Below, one piece after another: positions 22,640 through 32,683 of a stretch of DNA of 64,000 nucleotides. The position numbers and the translations under genes are program-made. How positions within the stretch are numbered: the stretch's first letter is position 1; every line of letters starts with the position of its first letter. Origin of the DNA: Verticillium longisporum (Eukaryota > Ascomycota > Sordariomycetes > Glomerellales > Plectosphaerellaceae); assembly GCA_019188255.1 (NCBI GenBank), contig JAETXT010000003.1, positions 6,572,001 to 6,636,000 on the forward strand. The letters run 5' to 3'. Below the pieces are notes generated by a model. The model had not been told where the DNA came from. It did no database searches and saw only the letters and a list, made by a program, of their open reading frames with translations.

Positions 22640-25120
22640 AGTGAGGCTCCCTCCCATGGCCCCTCCTTCCAGATTGCGATTCCTCTTTGCTGGATCTCTT
22701 CCCCCCTCCCCTTCTTCGACAACACCGTCAGAGGACCTCACGACTCCAGCAGCTGGTGTTCAGAGAATCCAGGACAGAGAATACTGGTTCGAGCCAGAAG
22801 CAAGTTTCCGAGAATCGTCCGAAGCCTGTCACGGGCTCCAACCCTCTCGCTGCGTCTCCACCATTCATCGTTAGTTGTGGAAGGACAGGCCCATCTCGGA
22901 TCTTCACGAGGAGCAGTATCAGCTCTTGACAGACACACTTGACTCCTGGCGGATTGGACGGCTCGAACGGCTGTCACGGCTCAATTGAACACGACGCAGC
23001 AGCAGGACGGACCACACGCGCCTACCGCCGACTGCCCACCCCCTTCCCTACAAGGCAAATTCCGTTCAGAACCATCCGTCGTTATTACGCGCGTGCTCTC
23101 CCACAAGGTACCAGACAATAGCCCGCACGCTCGGCTTATTAGCACAGCCTGGCTCTCCAGACAGGCGCTCGGAATAAGCTTTAGATCGAACGCTGCAATT
23201 CCCGTTGCAGGACATCACTTCAACCTTATTCTCGCCACTGAATCGCGCCATCTTGGACTCTATCTGCTACCCAATCAGCCCTGCCTACCCAGCGACCACA
23301 TCTTCTCTATCTGCACCTGTACGGAGCACCATCCTCGGGCCCAGTTGTCTTTCTGCAGAGTGAGTATATCTGCCGTCTCCTTTCACTTCACGCCATCGCT
23401 TCTTTTGGCAACACCCGTTTCCATTCTTCTCAACCTGCTTGGCTCTCGGCCCGGTCATGTTTCGTATACGATGCTTTCGTCTCATTGCACACGCTCGCCC
23501 TGTTCCCCTACACATCGAGTCAAAGAGCTTCGGCTTCGGCCCCAGTCTTTCGAGGCGTCGTCACCCCCTGGTGCGTGCGTGGCCCAGTGGGTCTCAGCAC
23601 CTGGTCTAGCTTTCCTAACTAACAACATCCGTCACCCATGCAGTCATTCTCACCATCACCCCCTTACCCTTCTACCCTCACCCTCGTCTCACCTCACCCC
23701 CCAGCACTGGCAACACCGACACCAGCAGCGTGCCCGTACCAAAAGCTTAAACGATTTTGGACGCCCTGGGACGCCACGACCATCTCTCATTGACCCTCTC
23801 TCCGCCCTTTTCTCCATCTCCCTTCCGCCTGAACGGCCGCCATCCGCGATCCGTTGGAGCCGAGTTGCCGGTCACGAGCAAGCCTGTCTCCTTCAGGATA
23901 TCCACGCCCGAAGGCCCCCCAGCCAGAGGCGCCTTGAGACAAAACCGCTTCTTCGTCCACGTAACCCGCCCGGCCTGTCTAAACCCTTCCACTTCCTCTC
24001 GCGATCCCTTTTCCTTCGACATCAGCAAAGTGTTTCTTCAACGTCCACTCAATCCTCTACGACCCCTTCAGCATTTGCTCTTCGTTCGCTTGTCTCCTCG
24101 CAACGAAACATAAACGTCATCTCTCGGAATCTGGCCCCAGGCGCCCGCTGCGAGTTCGAGCGTTGAGGCTCAGCCACCAATACCTTGTTTGCACTTTGCA
24201 TGCAAATGTATGTTGCTCTCAGTCCTCCACCCACCGCGTAACTTTTCCTCCCAAGCTGTTGGTTCTTTTGTATCTGCGTTATTTTGATCGGCAAAGTCTG
24301 GCATTGTTTGCCATTCGAATGTCCCCCCCCCTTCCTTCATCTTTTTATTAGCGACTCAGGACATTCATTGGACGGGCCAGCCTTACTCAGGTTGGTACGC
24401 GATGTGTGCAAGTGCTGCCTCAGAACCTCAGAACCTACAAGGCCTGCGGGCTCGCTTCGGGCGAGCGGGCGGTCTTGCCCTGGAAGCTGCATGTCGGTTT
24501 GTGTCAGGATATTAATGGCAGCCACCCCGCCTCGGATGGCCCAGTTGGCCTCTTGTACCCTCATCGCCCTTGGCCCGCGCTGGTTCACTCATTCATGAAC
24601 ACTATTGCCATCGTTCAGGGCGCGAGATCTCTTCTTCATGTCTGGCAGCCTCGTGGGCTCCTGATCTTTTATTTTATTTTCACATAGAAATACTAATTCG
24701 CATCTCTCATTAGCGACAGTATCCCCCCAAGGTCCTCAGGCCCACAGAAGACGCGGAATCGCCGCCTTCCCGCACGACGTTTCAGCCTGCTTAGATCAAG
24801 CAAGGTTTGCCGTCAGGCTCGTCTCGGCTTGCTTTAATAGGGGAGCTACCAAGATTTTTGCTCCTCTCAGGCTCAGTTCACCACGGTACACCCTGGTGCG
24901 CATCAACTGTCTTTAGACCTCCAACTGCGCTGTCTGCAAGCTCGTATTGCCGCAAAATCGACCCTGCACCCAAAGCCGCGCGGAGTCTTGTCCCCGCATT
25001 GCTCTGTCACCACTGCTTAAAGTCCTCGTCATCGCAGACCCTGGTGCCTCGACGGGCCTCGACTTCTTTTGTCACAATTTCAGTCGTAACAGCCCATCAG
25101 TCGGGCACACATCAACCATC
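22640..25120 (+). promoter_or_regulatory. Long pyrimidine-rich probable 5' leader/promoter of the pac2-like gene
   Basis: For about 2.5 kb before the pac2-like ATG the plus strand is dominated by C/T stretches (for example CTTCTACCCTCACCCTCG near 23669), a composition common in long fungal 5' untranslated regions of regulatory genes. The same bias removes stop codons, so a chance open frame of ~390 codons (22985-24166, opening with TTG) appears. Its product is Ser/Pro/His-rich without domain features. The likely role is a long leader with upstream starts that temper translation; transcript ends cannot be read from DNA. Confidence 0.45.
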
Positions 25121-26524
25121 ATGGAAACTTATCATGGCTATGTGCGGACCCCCGCCGATGCAATCAAGCTATTCGAGGCTTGCCGATTAGGTCTCCTCCC
25201 CCGAGTCCAACGAAGGCTATCAGAGAAGGAGCGACAGTCTATCAGATCCGGCTCGGTATTCGTCTGGGATGAACGAGAGGCTGGCATGAGGAGATGGACT
25301 GACGGCAAGTCCTGGAGCGCCAGCAGAGTATCGGGCAGCTTCCTCACTTACCGCGAGATGGAGGGCAAACGCGGCAGCGGCTTCGGCAACGGTCGTAGGG
25401 GCGCTACAAAGACTCCCGATTCGGGTCGAGGCAGTGACGAAGACCAGGAGAACGGCGAGCCTGAAGGTTACCGATACAAAGCCGACGGTCTCATGAAGCA
25501 GTCATTTAGCATCACGACATCGGCTGGTCAACATCTCCACCTCATCTCCTATTATTCCAGGCCGCAACCTGGTTCGCCAGACCTCCTTCAGCCCAGTACC
25601 GATTCTCAGCTGCGCAATATCACACCAGTCAAGGGAATGTACCCCGAATCCAGCCTCCATGACAGCAACCCAACCCCTGCCTTGACACGGGCACCTATGG
25701 TCTCTCAGCATTCACCTTACATGGTTCCTCAACATGCTCCACAGGGCCTGCCTCCTCAGCCATACGCCTCGCAATACGCACAGCATTCACAAGGCTATGC
25801 CTGGCCACCCTCGCCCGTTGCTACGCCGCCTTACAGTCATCATTACACTGCAACCCCTTACTCCCAGCATCCGCAACAAGCACCAGCAGGCGCCCAAGCC
25901 CTGCCGCCTCCACATTCTCTGACAGGACACCCTCACGCGGCTGCCCATGGTCATCATTATTCGCAGCATCCACCACAGCCAGAGCGGACAGCCCTACCAC
26001 CGCTCAACTCACATCAGAAGCCCCTCGCTCCGTCGCCTTATCAGTCACAGCAGCAGTCACCGCGTATCTCACATGCTCAGCACAGTCATCGGCTGGACGG
26101 CTCGCCGCGACTTGCGCATCTTCAGGCGCAGGCGGCGCAAGCTGTTGGCATTGACCCGGCGGGCAGCCACTCTAGTCTTCGCAACTCGAATTCTCTTCCT
26201 GCTGTCAAGCACGATGGCACATATCCTCCGACTTACACGCCCCCAAACCGAGCTCTTTCCATTTCACCGCCTCGCAGCTCACACTCGGACAGCCATGGCG
26301 TTAACGGCGGCTCTGTCTCACACAGCAACAAAGCCAGCCTCTCAGCGCTCCTCCATCCCGCACCGGCCGGCATTGATACGGCTGGTGCTCTCCCTCATGG
26401 AGTGACTGGAGCAGGTAGCCCTAGTGGTTCTCCTCGCACTATACCGGCGCCATCAGAGCGACCGGGCGGCATGAGCCACGACGCCAAGGCGCTACAGATG
26501 TTGGACAGGAAGTTCTGCATCTAG
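25121..26524 (+). CDS. Gti1/Pac2-family WOPR-domain transcriptional regulator (Pac2 type)
   Basis: WOPR proteins are fungus-specific DNA-binding regulators of morphological switching, conidiation and virulence (Wor1, Ryp1, Gti1, Pac2). This uninterrupted frame of 467 aa starts METYHGYVRTPADAIKLFEA. It carries the first WOPR half (RRLSEKERQSIRSGSVFVWD, RRWTDGKSWSASRVSGSFLT, YREMEGKRG), a variable spacer (~85-110) and the second half (GYRYKADGLMKQSFSI, HLHLISYYS). The RRLSEKER segment and METYHGYV opening are nearer Pac2 than Wor1/Gti1. The remaining ~300 residues are rich in Gln, Pro, His and Ser, as in activation regions. A T-rich stretch (26558-26590) follows the stop. The very long upstream region suggests layered regulation. 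Confidence 0.92.
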   Translation: METYHGYVRTPADAIKLFEACRLGLLPRVQRRLSEKERQSIRSGSVFVWDEREAGMRRWTDGKSWSASRVSGSFLTYREMEGKRGSGFGNGRRGATKTPDSGRGSDEDQENGEPEGYRYKADGLMKQSFSITTSAGQHLHLISYYSRPQPGSPDLLQPSTDSQLRNITPVKGMYPESSLHDSNPTPALTRAPMVSQHSPYMVPQHAPQGLPPQPYASQYAQHSQGYAWPPSPVATPPYSHHYTATPYSQHPQQAPAGAQALPPPHSLTGHPHAAAHGHHYSQHPPQPERTALPPLNSHQKPLAPSPYQSQQQSPRISHAQHSHRLDGSPRLAHLQAQAAQAVGIDPAGSHSSLRNSNSLPAVKHDGTYPPTYTPPNRALSISPPRSSHSDSHGVNGGSVSHSNKASLSALLHPAPAGIDTAGALPHGVTGAGSPSGSPRTIPAPSERPGGMSHDAKALQMLDRKFCI

Positions 26525-28190
26525 AGTCAGGATCTTTCACTGGAAGATTCGTCCGTGGCTTTTTTTTCTTTTCTTTTTTCTTCCTTTTTTACCTCCCGCA
26601 TTGCCGTGGCGTTACTTGGTTTTCTAAATGAATGATGTTCTCGGTCAACAGACATATGAGCACGAATGGGAAGGGTTGTCCAGCATCGCTGGGCAAATTA
26701 AGGGCGTTTTCTAGTGGGATTGCTGCTCATGTAGGCTTGAGCGAGCTTTGGAGGTGAAGGATGTGTTCATTGCCATTCAGTATATATCACCCAGTCTGCT
26801 CTTGCCTCTGCAGGTGGGCATTCACAACACGACCGGACAGATGTCTGTGCTTCATTTTTCTGGTCCCTATGCGCATCTTGACTGTGATAATGTCATGACA
26901 GGCTGTTTCGGCACCAACAGCATTCTAGAATGAAAAGCGCAGATGTAAGACAAATCGCGCTTACTCGTCGTCTCAATTCGAGAGGTCATCATCCCATCCT
27001 CAATTGGGTGGGCGGGTGCGGACGCTCGGCTCGAGATGGCCAAGCACCAACCCTTGACACGCAGACACGCAACAGGAGGTCTTTACAGGTTTCAAACAGG
27101 CTAAACCTGCCCTGCGACGTTTAAGATCAACGGTGCAGACCAAGGGACGTGCGAGCCTCTATCGCGAGGAATTGCCCCTGAGGCAGCTCTGATTTTGACA
27201 TGAGGTATGGTTGGTGGGAGTATTTAAAGTATGCTCGCTATTTCTGGGGGAGGTGGTCGATCTCACAAGTCGATGGCAGCTCAGGGACTGAAGGTCCGTG
27301 CGCATCGACCACTCCACTCCCCTTCACAAAAGGAGTCTGTCGGCAGTGATTCAGGTCCAGGAGGGTTTATTTGTGGGTGCCAATTATTCAATGTCACGGA
27401 TGCTGGGTGGCGTCTTTCGTCGTCCTTGATCACCAGGCGATTCGAGTCTGAGAATGTCGAAGTGAGCTCTTTCCAAGTCTCAGGCATGATCATACTAGCT
27501 CAATCTATTTTTGACAAATGGCTGTCTGAATGGCGATGCAATTGTGGGCTTTTATTGAGGAAGCGTATGTATTTGATGTTTCGCCTATATATTCGCTGCC
27601 AGGTGCCGTGAAAAGTAGGGTACTGATCGGGCCTCATGAAAGGAGTCAAAGGTATGACGCCCAACGAAAACTTCTCCATCACGCCCACAAGGATCAGCCC
27701 AGAACTGACGTCTTGACTGTAGTTCTTGGAACATTAGCATCCTTGGGGGCCTCGCCTGATTGTTGGGCTAGAGCTTGAATCTTTCGTACCCAGTTCCGAC
27801 TGCCATGCAGTGCTATGCACTACCTGTATACGCCAGCATAGGTTGAGTGGTGGACAGTGCACGACGAGAACCGAGATGTCTGTCAATATGAGGCAGGTCA
27901 ATAGAACTCTATGGAGATGCGTGAAACCTATCAAGACCTCCTGCTAGTGCCGTGTGACTTTCGCGAGGGCTGACTGGCACCTCCTGAGGTTCGTCGCCAT
28001 AGTTCGCGTCGGCCTTCCGTTCAAGACCCTGGACTGACTCGCTACGACCTTCCTCCCGAATTTCATGTTCACGACTTAAACGTTCATGAGACAACAGAAA
28101 TCTAATGATTTGAGTATAAAGAGATGTCTGGGAAACACTCACTCGTAGTCGAAGTTAGAGCAATAATACTCTCAGCTCTTTATACTATAT
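26525..28190. other. Intergenic region between the pac2-like gene and the amidase, 1.7 kb
   Basis: This stretch contains the 3' end of the pac2-like transcript and presumably the amidase promoter. A TATACTATATATG string lies directly at the amidase start (28180-28193). The open frames here are short and show no family resemblance. Confidence 0.5.
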
Positions 28191-30256
28191 ATGTCAATCA
28201 TGACTGTCAGCAACATCAACATCGCCGATGCCTCCATCGCGCAACTTCTTGGGGCCCTCGCTTCCAGGACCACCACGTCTGTCGAACTCACCACCTTGTT
28301 CCTCCATCGTATCGGTCGTTTCGACTTTCGTGGCCCTCATCTGAACTCGATATGTGTCCCTAATCCAGATGTACTAGCCGAAGCCCAAGCTTCGGACGAA
28401 TACCGCGCATCAGGGGAACCGCCCCGTCCCCTCGAGGGTATACCGTTCACAGTTAAGGACAGCTATTGTACCAAAGGGCTTGCCGTCGCTGCGGCCTCTC
28501 CGGCATTTTCAGATCTTATCGCCACCTCCGATGCCGCTATCGTAACATCGCTACGCATGGCGGGCGCAATCCTCCTTGGCCGAACGACATGCCCCCCATG
28601 GCTGACGGCGGGAGTCAGCGGGGGTATTTTGGGCGCACCGAAAGTCCTTACAACCAGGAATACATGTGCACATCATACGCTTCGGGGTCCTCCTCGGGTT
28701 CGGGTGTCGCTACAGCGGCAGGCTTTGCGCCCATTGGGCTCGGTAGCGAGACCGTTTCCTCAGGACGCGCACCGGCGTCGATCAACGGCATCGTCGGGTA
28801 CTCTCCTTCTTGGGGGGCTGTCCCTTGCAGGGGTGTGTGGCCTTTGTACCCGACGTGTGATGTTTTGACACCACACACTAAAATCGTTGAGGATATGTTG
28901 GCTGTCTTGGACGTCATCATGGCAGACGAGCCCACGTCGGATGGGGACTTCTGGAGGACGCAGGAGACGATTCAGATCCCCAAATCATCCGAAATCCGCC
29001 CAAAGAGCTTCTCCAGCCTCATGGACCCCATAGCATTGAAAGGAAAGCGCCTAGCGGTCCCCAAATGTTATATCGGCAAAGGAACTACCACAGCTGGGGA
29101 TGCTCCTGCCTTCGCCGACTCTATCGGGGCTCTGTGGCTCCAGGCTAAAAAAGACCTGGAGGCACTTGGCGCGAAGCGTCGTTGAGACGGGTTTCCCCCT
29201 GGTGGAGAATTATACTAAGCAGCACTTTCCCGGTCAGGCTGCCATGTTCCCGGCATGCCGGAGGGCTGGATCGATATCGAGCGAGGCCAGAGGATCGCTC
29301 TAGGTTGGGATAACTTCCTCCGCACAAACGATGCGCCGAACTGCAAGACATTAGCTACTGTCCACCACAAAAAGATTCGGCCCTTCTATGCGTCCTTAGA
29401 CGACCCTCGCAAACACACCGAGGCTCAAAACCATGTCCGGTACGCCGACATAGTTGAGTACATCCGCCATCGCCCAGAATCGATCCATGACCTTCCCGGC
29501 TGTGCTGAGGCCCTCCGCTCCCTTGAAGCTGCACGGAAGCGAGATCTTGATTCTTGGCTCGATGAGCACGGCTGTGATGCGATTGTTTTCCCAACCAACG
29601 GAGACGTCCCACGCGCCGATGCCGAGGAGGTGCTCTCGTCCATGCAGCACGCGCTGCGTGACGGCGTCAAGTATTCGAATGGCACGCGAGCACTGAAGCA
29701 CATGGGTGTTCCGGCCATAACCGTACCCATGGGAATCATGGCAGACAAGCAAATGCCTGTCGGACTGACTTTTGCTGGCAGGGCATACACCGATGGTGAC
29801 CTTCTGAGATACGCATATGCATTCGAAACGGCAACGCGACATCGAACGAGCCCTCCATTGACTCCATCGTTGTCATCAGACTCTCTGGCGAGCTCAATAC
29901 GATTGGAACATCCGCCAAGTCATGCTCAAGCTTCCAATCTCACAGTTAACGTCGTCAGTGTCAACGCCGAGGCGATCGGAGACAACGAGGTGCGGCACGT
30001 TCATCTTGAGGGGACTTGTTCATCCAGTGAGCCATCCTTCAAAGTCGAAAGTATCAATGTGTTCTCCAATGGTGAGCCTTCGGCAGCAGTTCAATTGACA
30101 GGTAACCGGTGGACATGGCAGGGCCGACTCGAAAAGCCCCAGCACCATGAGAAGTATCCGCCAGAAGGACGGCTTCCACGAGATCAATTCATGATCGTCA
30201 TCGAAGCCAAGGCTTTGAATGGGCGCTCGACGGCAGTCATGCGGTTGATAGACTAA
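28191..30256 (+). CDS. Amidase-signature (AS) family hydrolase with C-terminal extension; three frame breaks
   Basis: AS-family enzymes hydrolyse amide bonds with a Ser-cisSer-Lys triad. The start is MSIMTVSNINIADASIAQLL. The catalytic Lys region is LEGIPFTVKDSY; next come GRTTCPP/MADGGSQRGYFG, the Gly/Ser-rich signature YASGSSSGSGVATAAGFAPI and the nucleophile region SSGRAPASINGIVGY. Further segments are FPLVENYTKQHFPGQAA, GMPEGWIDIERGQ and VPAITVPMGI. Three frame changes are seen: one C missing in the C6 run at 28592-28597, one extra base near 29171-29177, and one base missing near 29243. Correcting each by one base gives a continuous 688-aa frame. About 130 residues after the AS core (from ~29860, through LTVNVVSVNAEAIG to the end) form an added C-terminal piece of unknown role. 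The substrate cannot be told. A Zn2Cys6 regulator follows 255 bp downstream. Confidence 0.85.
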
Positions 30257-30488
30257 GGTATGAATGGATGGAACCTGAATCGACAGCAGCTGACGAGGTG
30301 TCAGACGATGGATGGGCAATCCACAGGCTCAAGTAGCGAGTGCGCCAAGAGACTACTTGGTGGAATTAGTTCACTCGAGTCGTAAAACAACAATGCGGGG
30401 CTGGGAGCCTGTGCTTCGATTTCATAATAAACTCCTGCCCTGATCTGGCATCAACATCTGTCCATCCGACTTTGTGTTCCCTGCCAGC

Positions 30489-30590
30489 ATGTCCAATCCG
30501 CGCATGCCCAATGCGCTCCCGAACGAGAACGGGCTGTTGGACGTGTCGCCTGCGACACGTCAAATGCGACGCAGCGTCGCCAACCTGTGA
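30489..30590 (+). promoter_or_regulatory. Upstream ORF overlapping the start of the Zn2Cys6 regulator
   Basis: An ATG at 30489 opens a 33-codon frame (MSNPRMPNALPNENG...) ending at TGA 30588-30590. It overlaps the regulator's ATG (30511) in a different frame. If the transcript starts upstream of 30489, ribosomes would meet this ATG first, which would lower regulator synthesis. The transcript start is unknown, so this is only a possibility. Confidence 0.35.
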
Positions 30591-32245
30591 GGAATGCAGC
30601 ACCAGGCATGTCGTTTGTCATGGGTACGGCCAGCGCCCATCATGGATGGATGGCGGCGTCAAGCAAAAAGAGGAAACGCAACGCATCAAGGCAGCCGTCA
30701 AGAAAAATTTCAAGCAGCTGAGACGGCAGCAGGTCAGAGCTGCGCAGACTCGAAGTTTGGAGACGGCCAACGAAAGGCCCGCCACCGCAGACGGGCCGTT
30801 GACCCAAGCAAAAGCTGACGAGGAGAGCACCACATTACAGAAGGAGGCTGGTGCCATCGCCCCTCATTTCCCGTTACTAGATGATCCTCTCTCCGTTGAC
30901 TTCCCTTTCTCAGATGATCTAGCCACGTTCCTGGGGCCAGTACCAGACTCGGAGGACAGCACCAGGAAACACTTTGCGCCATCTTACGAGGAGTCCGAGC
31001 TGCTCATGTACTACCTCGCCCGCATCTTTCCCATGCAGTACACTCATTACTCAAATCGAAAATGGGGTCGGGGCTGGCTGTTTTGGTTATTGAACAAGAA
31101 CGGGCCTTTGTACAAGGCTGCGTTGAGTCTCGCTGCGTTGCACAAGCACTCACTGATGTGTGCTGTTAATGAAGACTTGAGGCACAACGATGTGCTACTA
31201 GAGTATCACACCAGCGCCCTCAGAGGCCTGCAGGATTTCATTGGACAGCCTCAGGGTTACGCCGTCTTTAAGGATGACGAGGACTTCATCGAGGTGATCG
31301 CTTGTGGATCGGCGCTGATCAGCTTTGAGGTACGTCAGGCTCGCCGAAGAACACGACCATATTGTCAGCTCAGCTTCGATGCAGGTCTTTCGGGGCGGTA
31401 AGGGTGACTGGCAGCCGCACTTGCAAGCAACAACAGCCATTATGAAGACGATGGACCTCTCTCGGCTGGCATTCCATGCCTCTGGCCGGATAGAGTCCTT
31501 CGTGTCAAGCTCGGCTAGGGAGCGGCGGGGCATCGATGCTGCGCTATCCTTCCACGCGCCCGTACTTTTATGGATGGACCTGCTGGCTTGCGCTTCGACT
31601 GGCAACGTCCCATTCCTCCCCTATGAGACGTGGCTACAGATGGAAGGATTCGACATGACCAAAATCATGGGGTGTCAGAACTGGGTCATGAAAGCTATCG
31701 GTGATTTGGCCGTGCTCGAGGAGCGAAAGGTCAGCCTCAAAGGTCAGACGGAGGACGCGTTATTGGACTGGATTGGTCGGGCCAGGAAGATCGGGGACGA
31801 GTTGGAGGCGGGCATGGAAGGATTGGACCTTCGAGACGAGGCGAACAATCCAGCCAGTCATGTGACCCGTATCTTCGCGACGGCGGCGCTCGTGCAACTA
31901 TACGCGACGAGAGCGAGTCTGGCACTGTCTGAACCGGCCGAGGGCCAGAGGTCCGTGGCCCGCGTCATTGGCGAGATTCGGCGCATGCCTCGAGCTACAT
32001 TATCGATCCGTCAACTCACCTGGCCCATCTGCGTTGTAGGAAGCATGGCGGCGCCACATCAGCAGGCATTCTTCGAGGATCTGGTGTCCGAGGTTCTCGT
32101 TGAATCGGATGCGTCGTTCGGAAACTGTAGGACGGTGAACGAAATCATACGACAGTGCTGGGATCACCGCAATCTTCACCCCGGACAGCACTGGGATTGG
32201 CGGAGGGCGATGGCTGACATGGGCATATGCGCACTGCTCATCTAA
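30511..32245 (+). CDS. Zn2Cys6 binuclear-cluster transcription factor with fungal-specific C-terminal region
   Basis: This is a GAL4-type regulator of 559 aa, join(30511..31329, 31385..32245), with a 55-nt intron (GTACGT..TGCAG, phase 0). The Zn cluster is at the extreme N-terminus: MRSRTRTGCWTCRLRHVKCD followed by TCEECSTRHVVC, six cysteines in the normal spacing. A basic, probably helical linker follows (KKNFKQLRRQQVRAAQTR), then acidic segments (~110-165) and a fungal transcription-factor middle region (ELLMYYLARIFPMQYTHY; LYKAALSLAALHKH). The frame opens upstream of the ATG, but MRSRTRTGCW is the usual start in this family. The preceding amidase gene on the same strand, 255 bp away, is a natural candidate target; that is inference only. 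Confidence 0.92.
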
Positions 32246-32683
32246 GGTAAGGTACCGAAGCAAGCCAAAGAAATGCCCACGGCGTTCAATTTTTCAGGGC
32301 AGATGGTGTGCCATCGGCACTCGTATCCAACTACCTACCTAAGTATATAGAGGCGTTGTGCGGTGATGTGAGTTGGTTGTCTTGGTCCCTCGATCATTGG
32401 TGGGAGAAGCAAGTGAGGCAGCCGGCGGTTCGCCTTGCTGCGCCGCTGCCTAAAATTCTACAAGACCAGCGGGCGAGCCCGTCATCGCGCCTGCCGTGTC
32501 GCACCCCAAGGCCGTGTTCGAGTCCGTTCGAGTCTCTAGTTTACTGTCACTAATTCTACTACATGCGACGGTCTGTCAAATTTGCAACTGCTGCTCAATC
32601 GCACTGCTGGCTTTGTCGCATATGATTCTCGCTGACGCTCTGTCTTGCGCCCCCTTTTCTTCAACTTGACTGCGGAAGCTACA

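Larger units (their letters stand above)
14798..25120. other. 10.3-kb region without recognisable genes
   Basis: Between the AsnRS and pac2-like genes I find no open frame with family resemblance, no tRNA or rRNA, and no transposase or reverse-transcriptase remnant. The last ~2.5 kb (about 22640-25120) is a pyrimidine-rich leader-like stretch in front of the pac2-like gene. The rest holds only small curiosities, listed separately: a 13-bp tandem duplication, a 19-bp perfect inverted repeat and two poly-G tracts. Unrecognised non-coding RNA genes or distal regulatory DNA for pac2 cannot be excluded. Confidence 0.5.

Noticed and set aside
22985..24166. 393-codon open frame upstream of the pac2-like gene
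   Set aside because: It opens with TTG, lies in C/T-rich DNA where stops are rare, is Ser/Pro/His-rich and has no domain features. It is more likely leader sequence.
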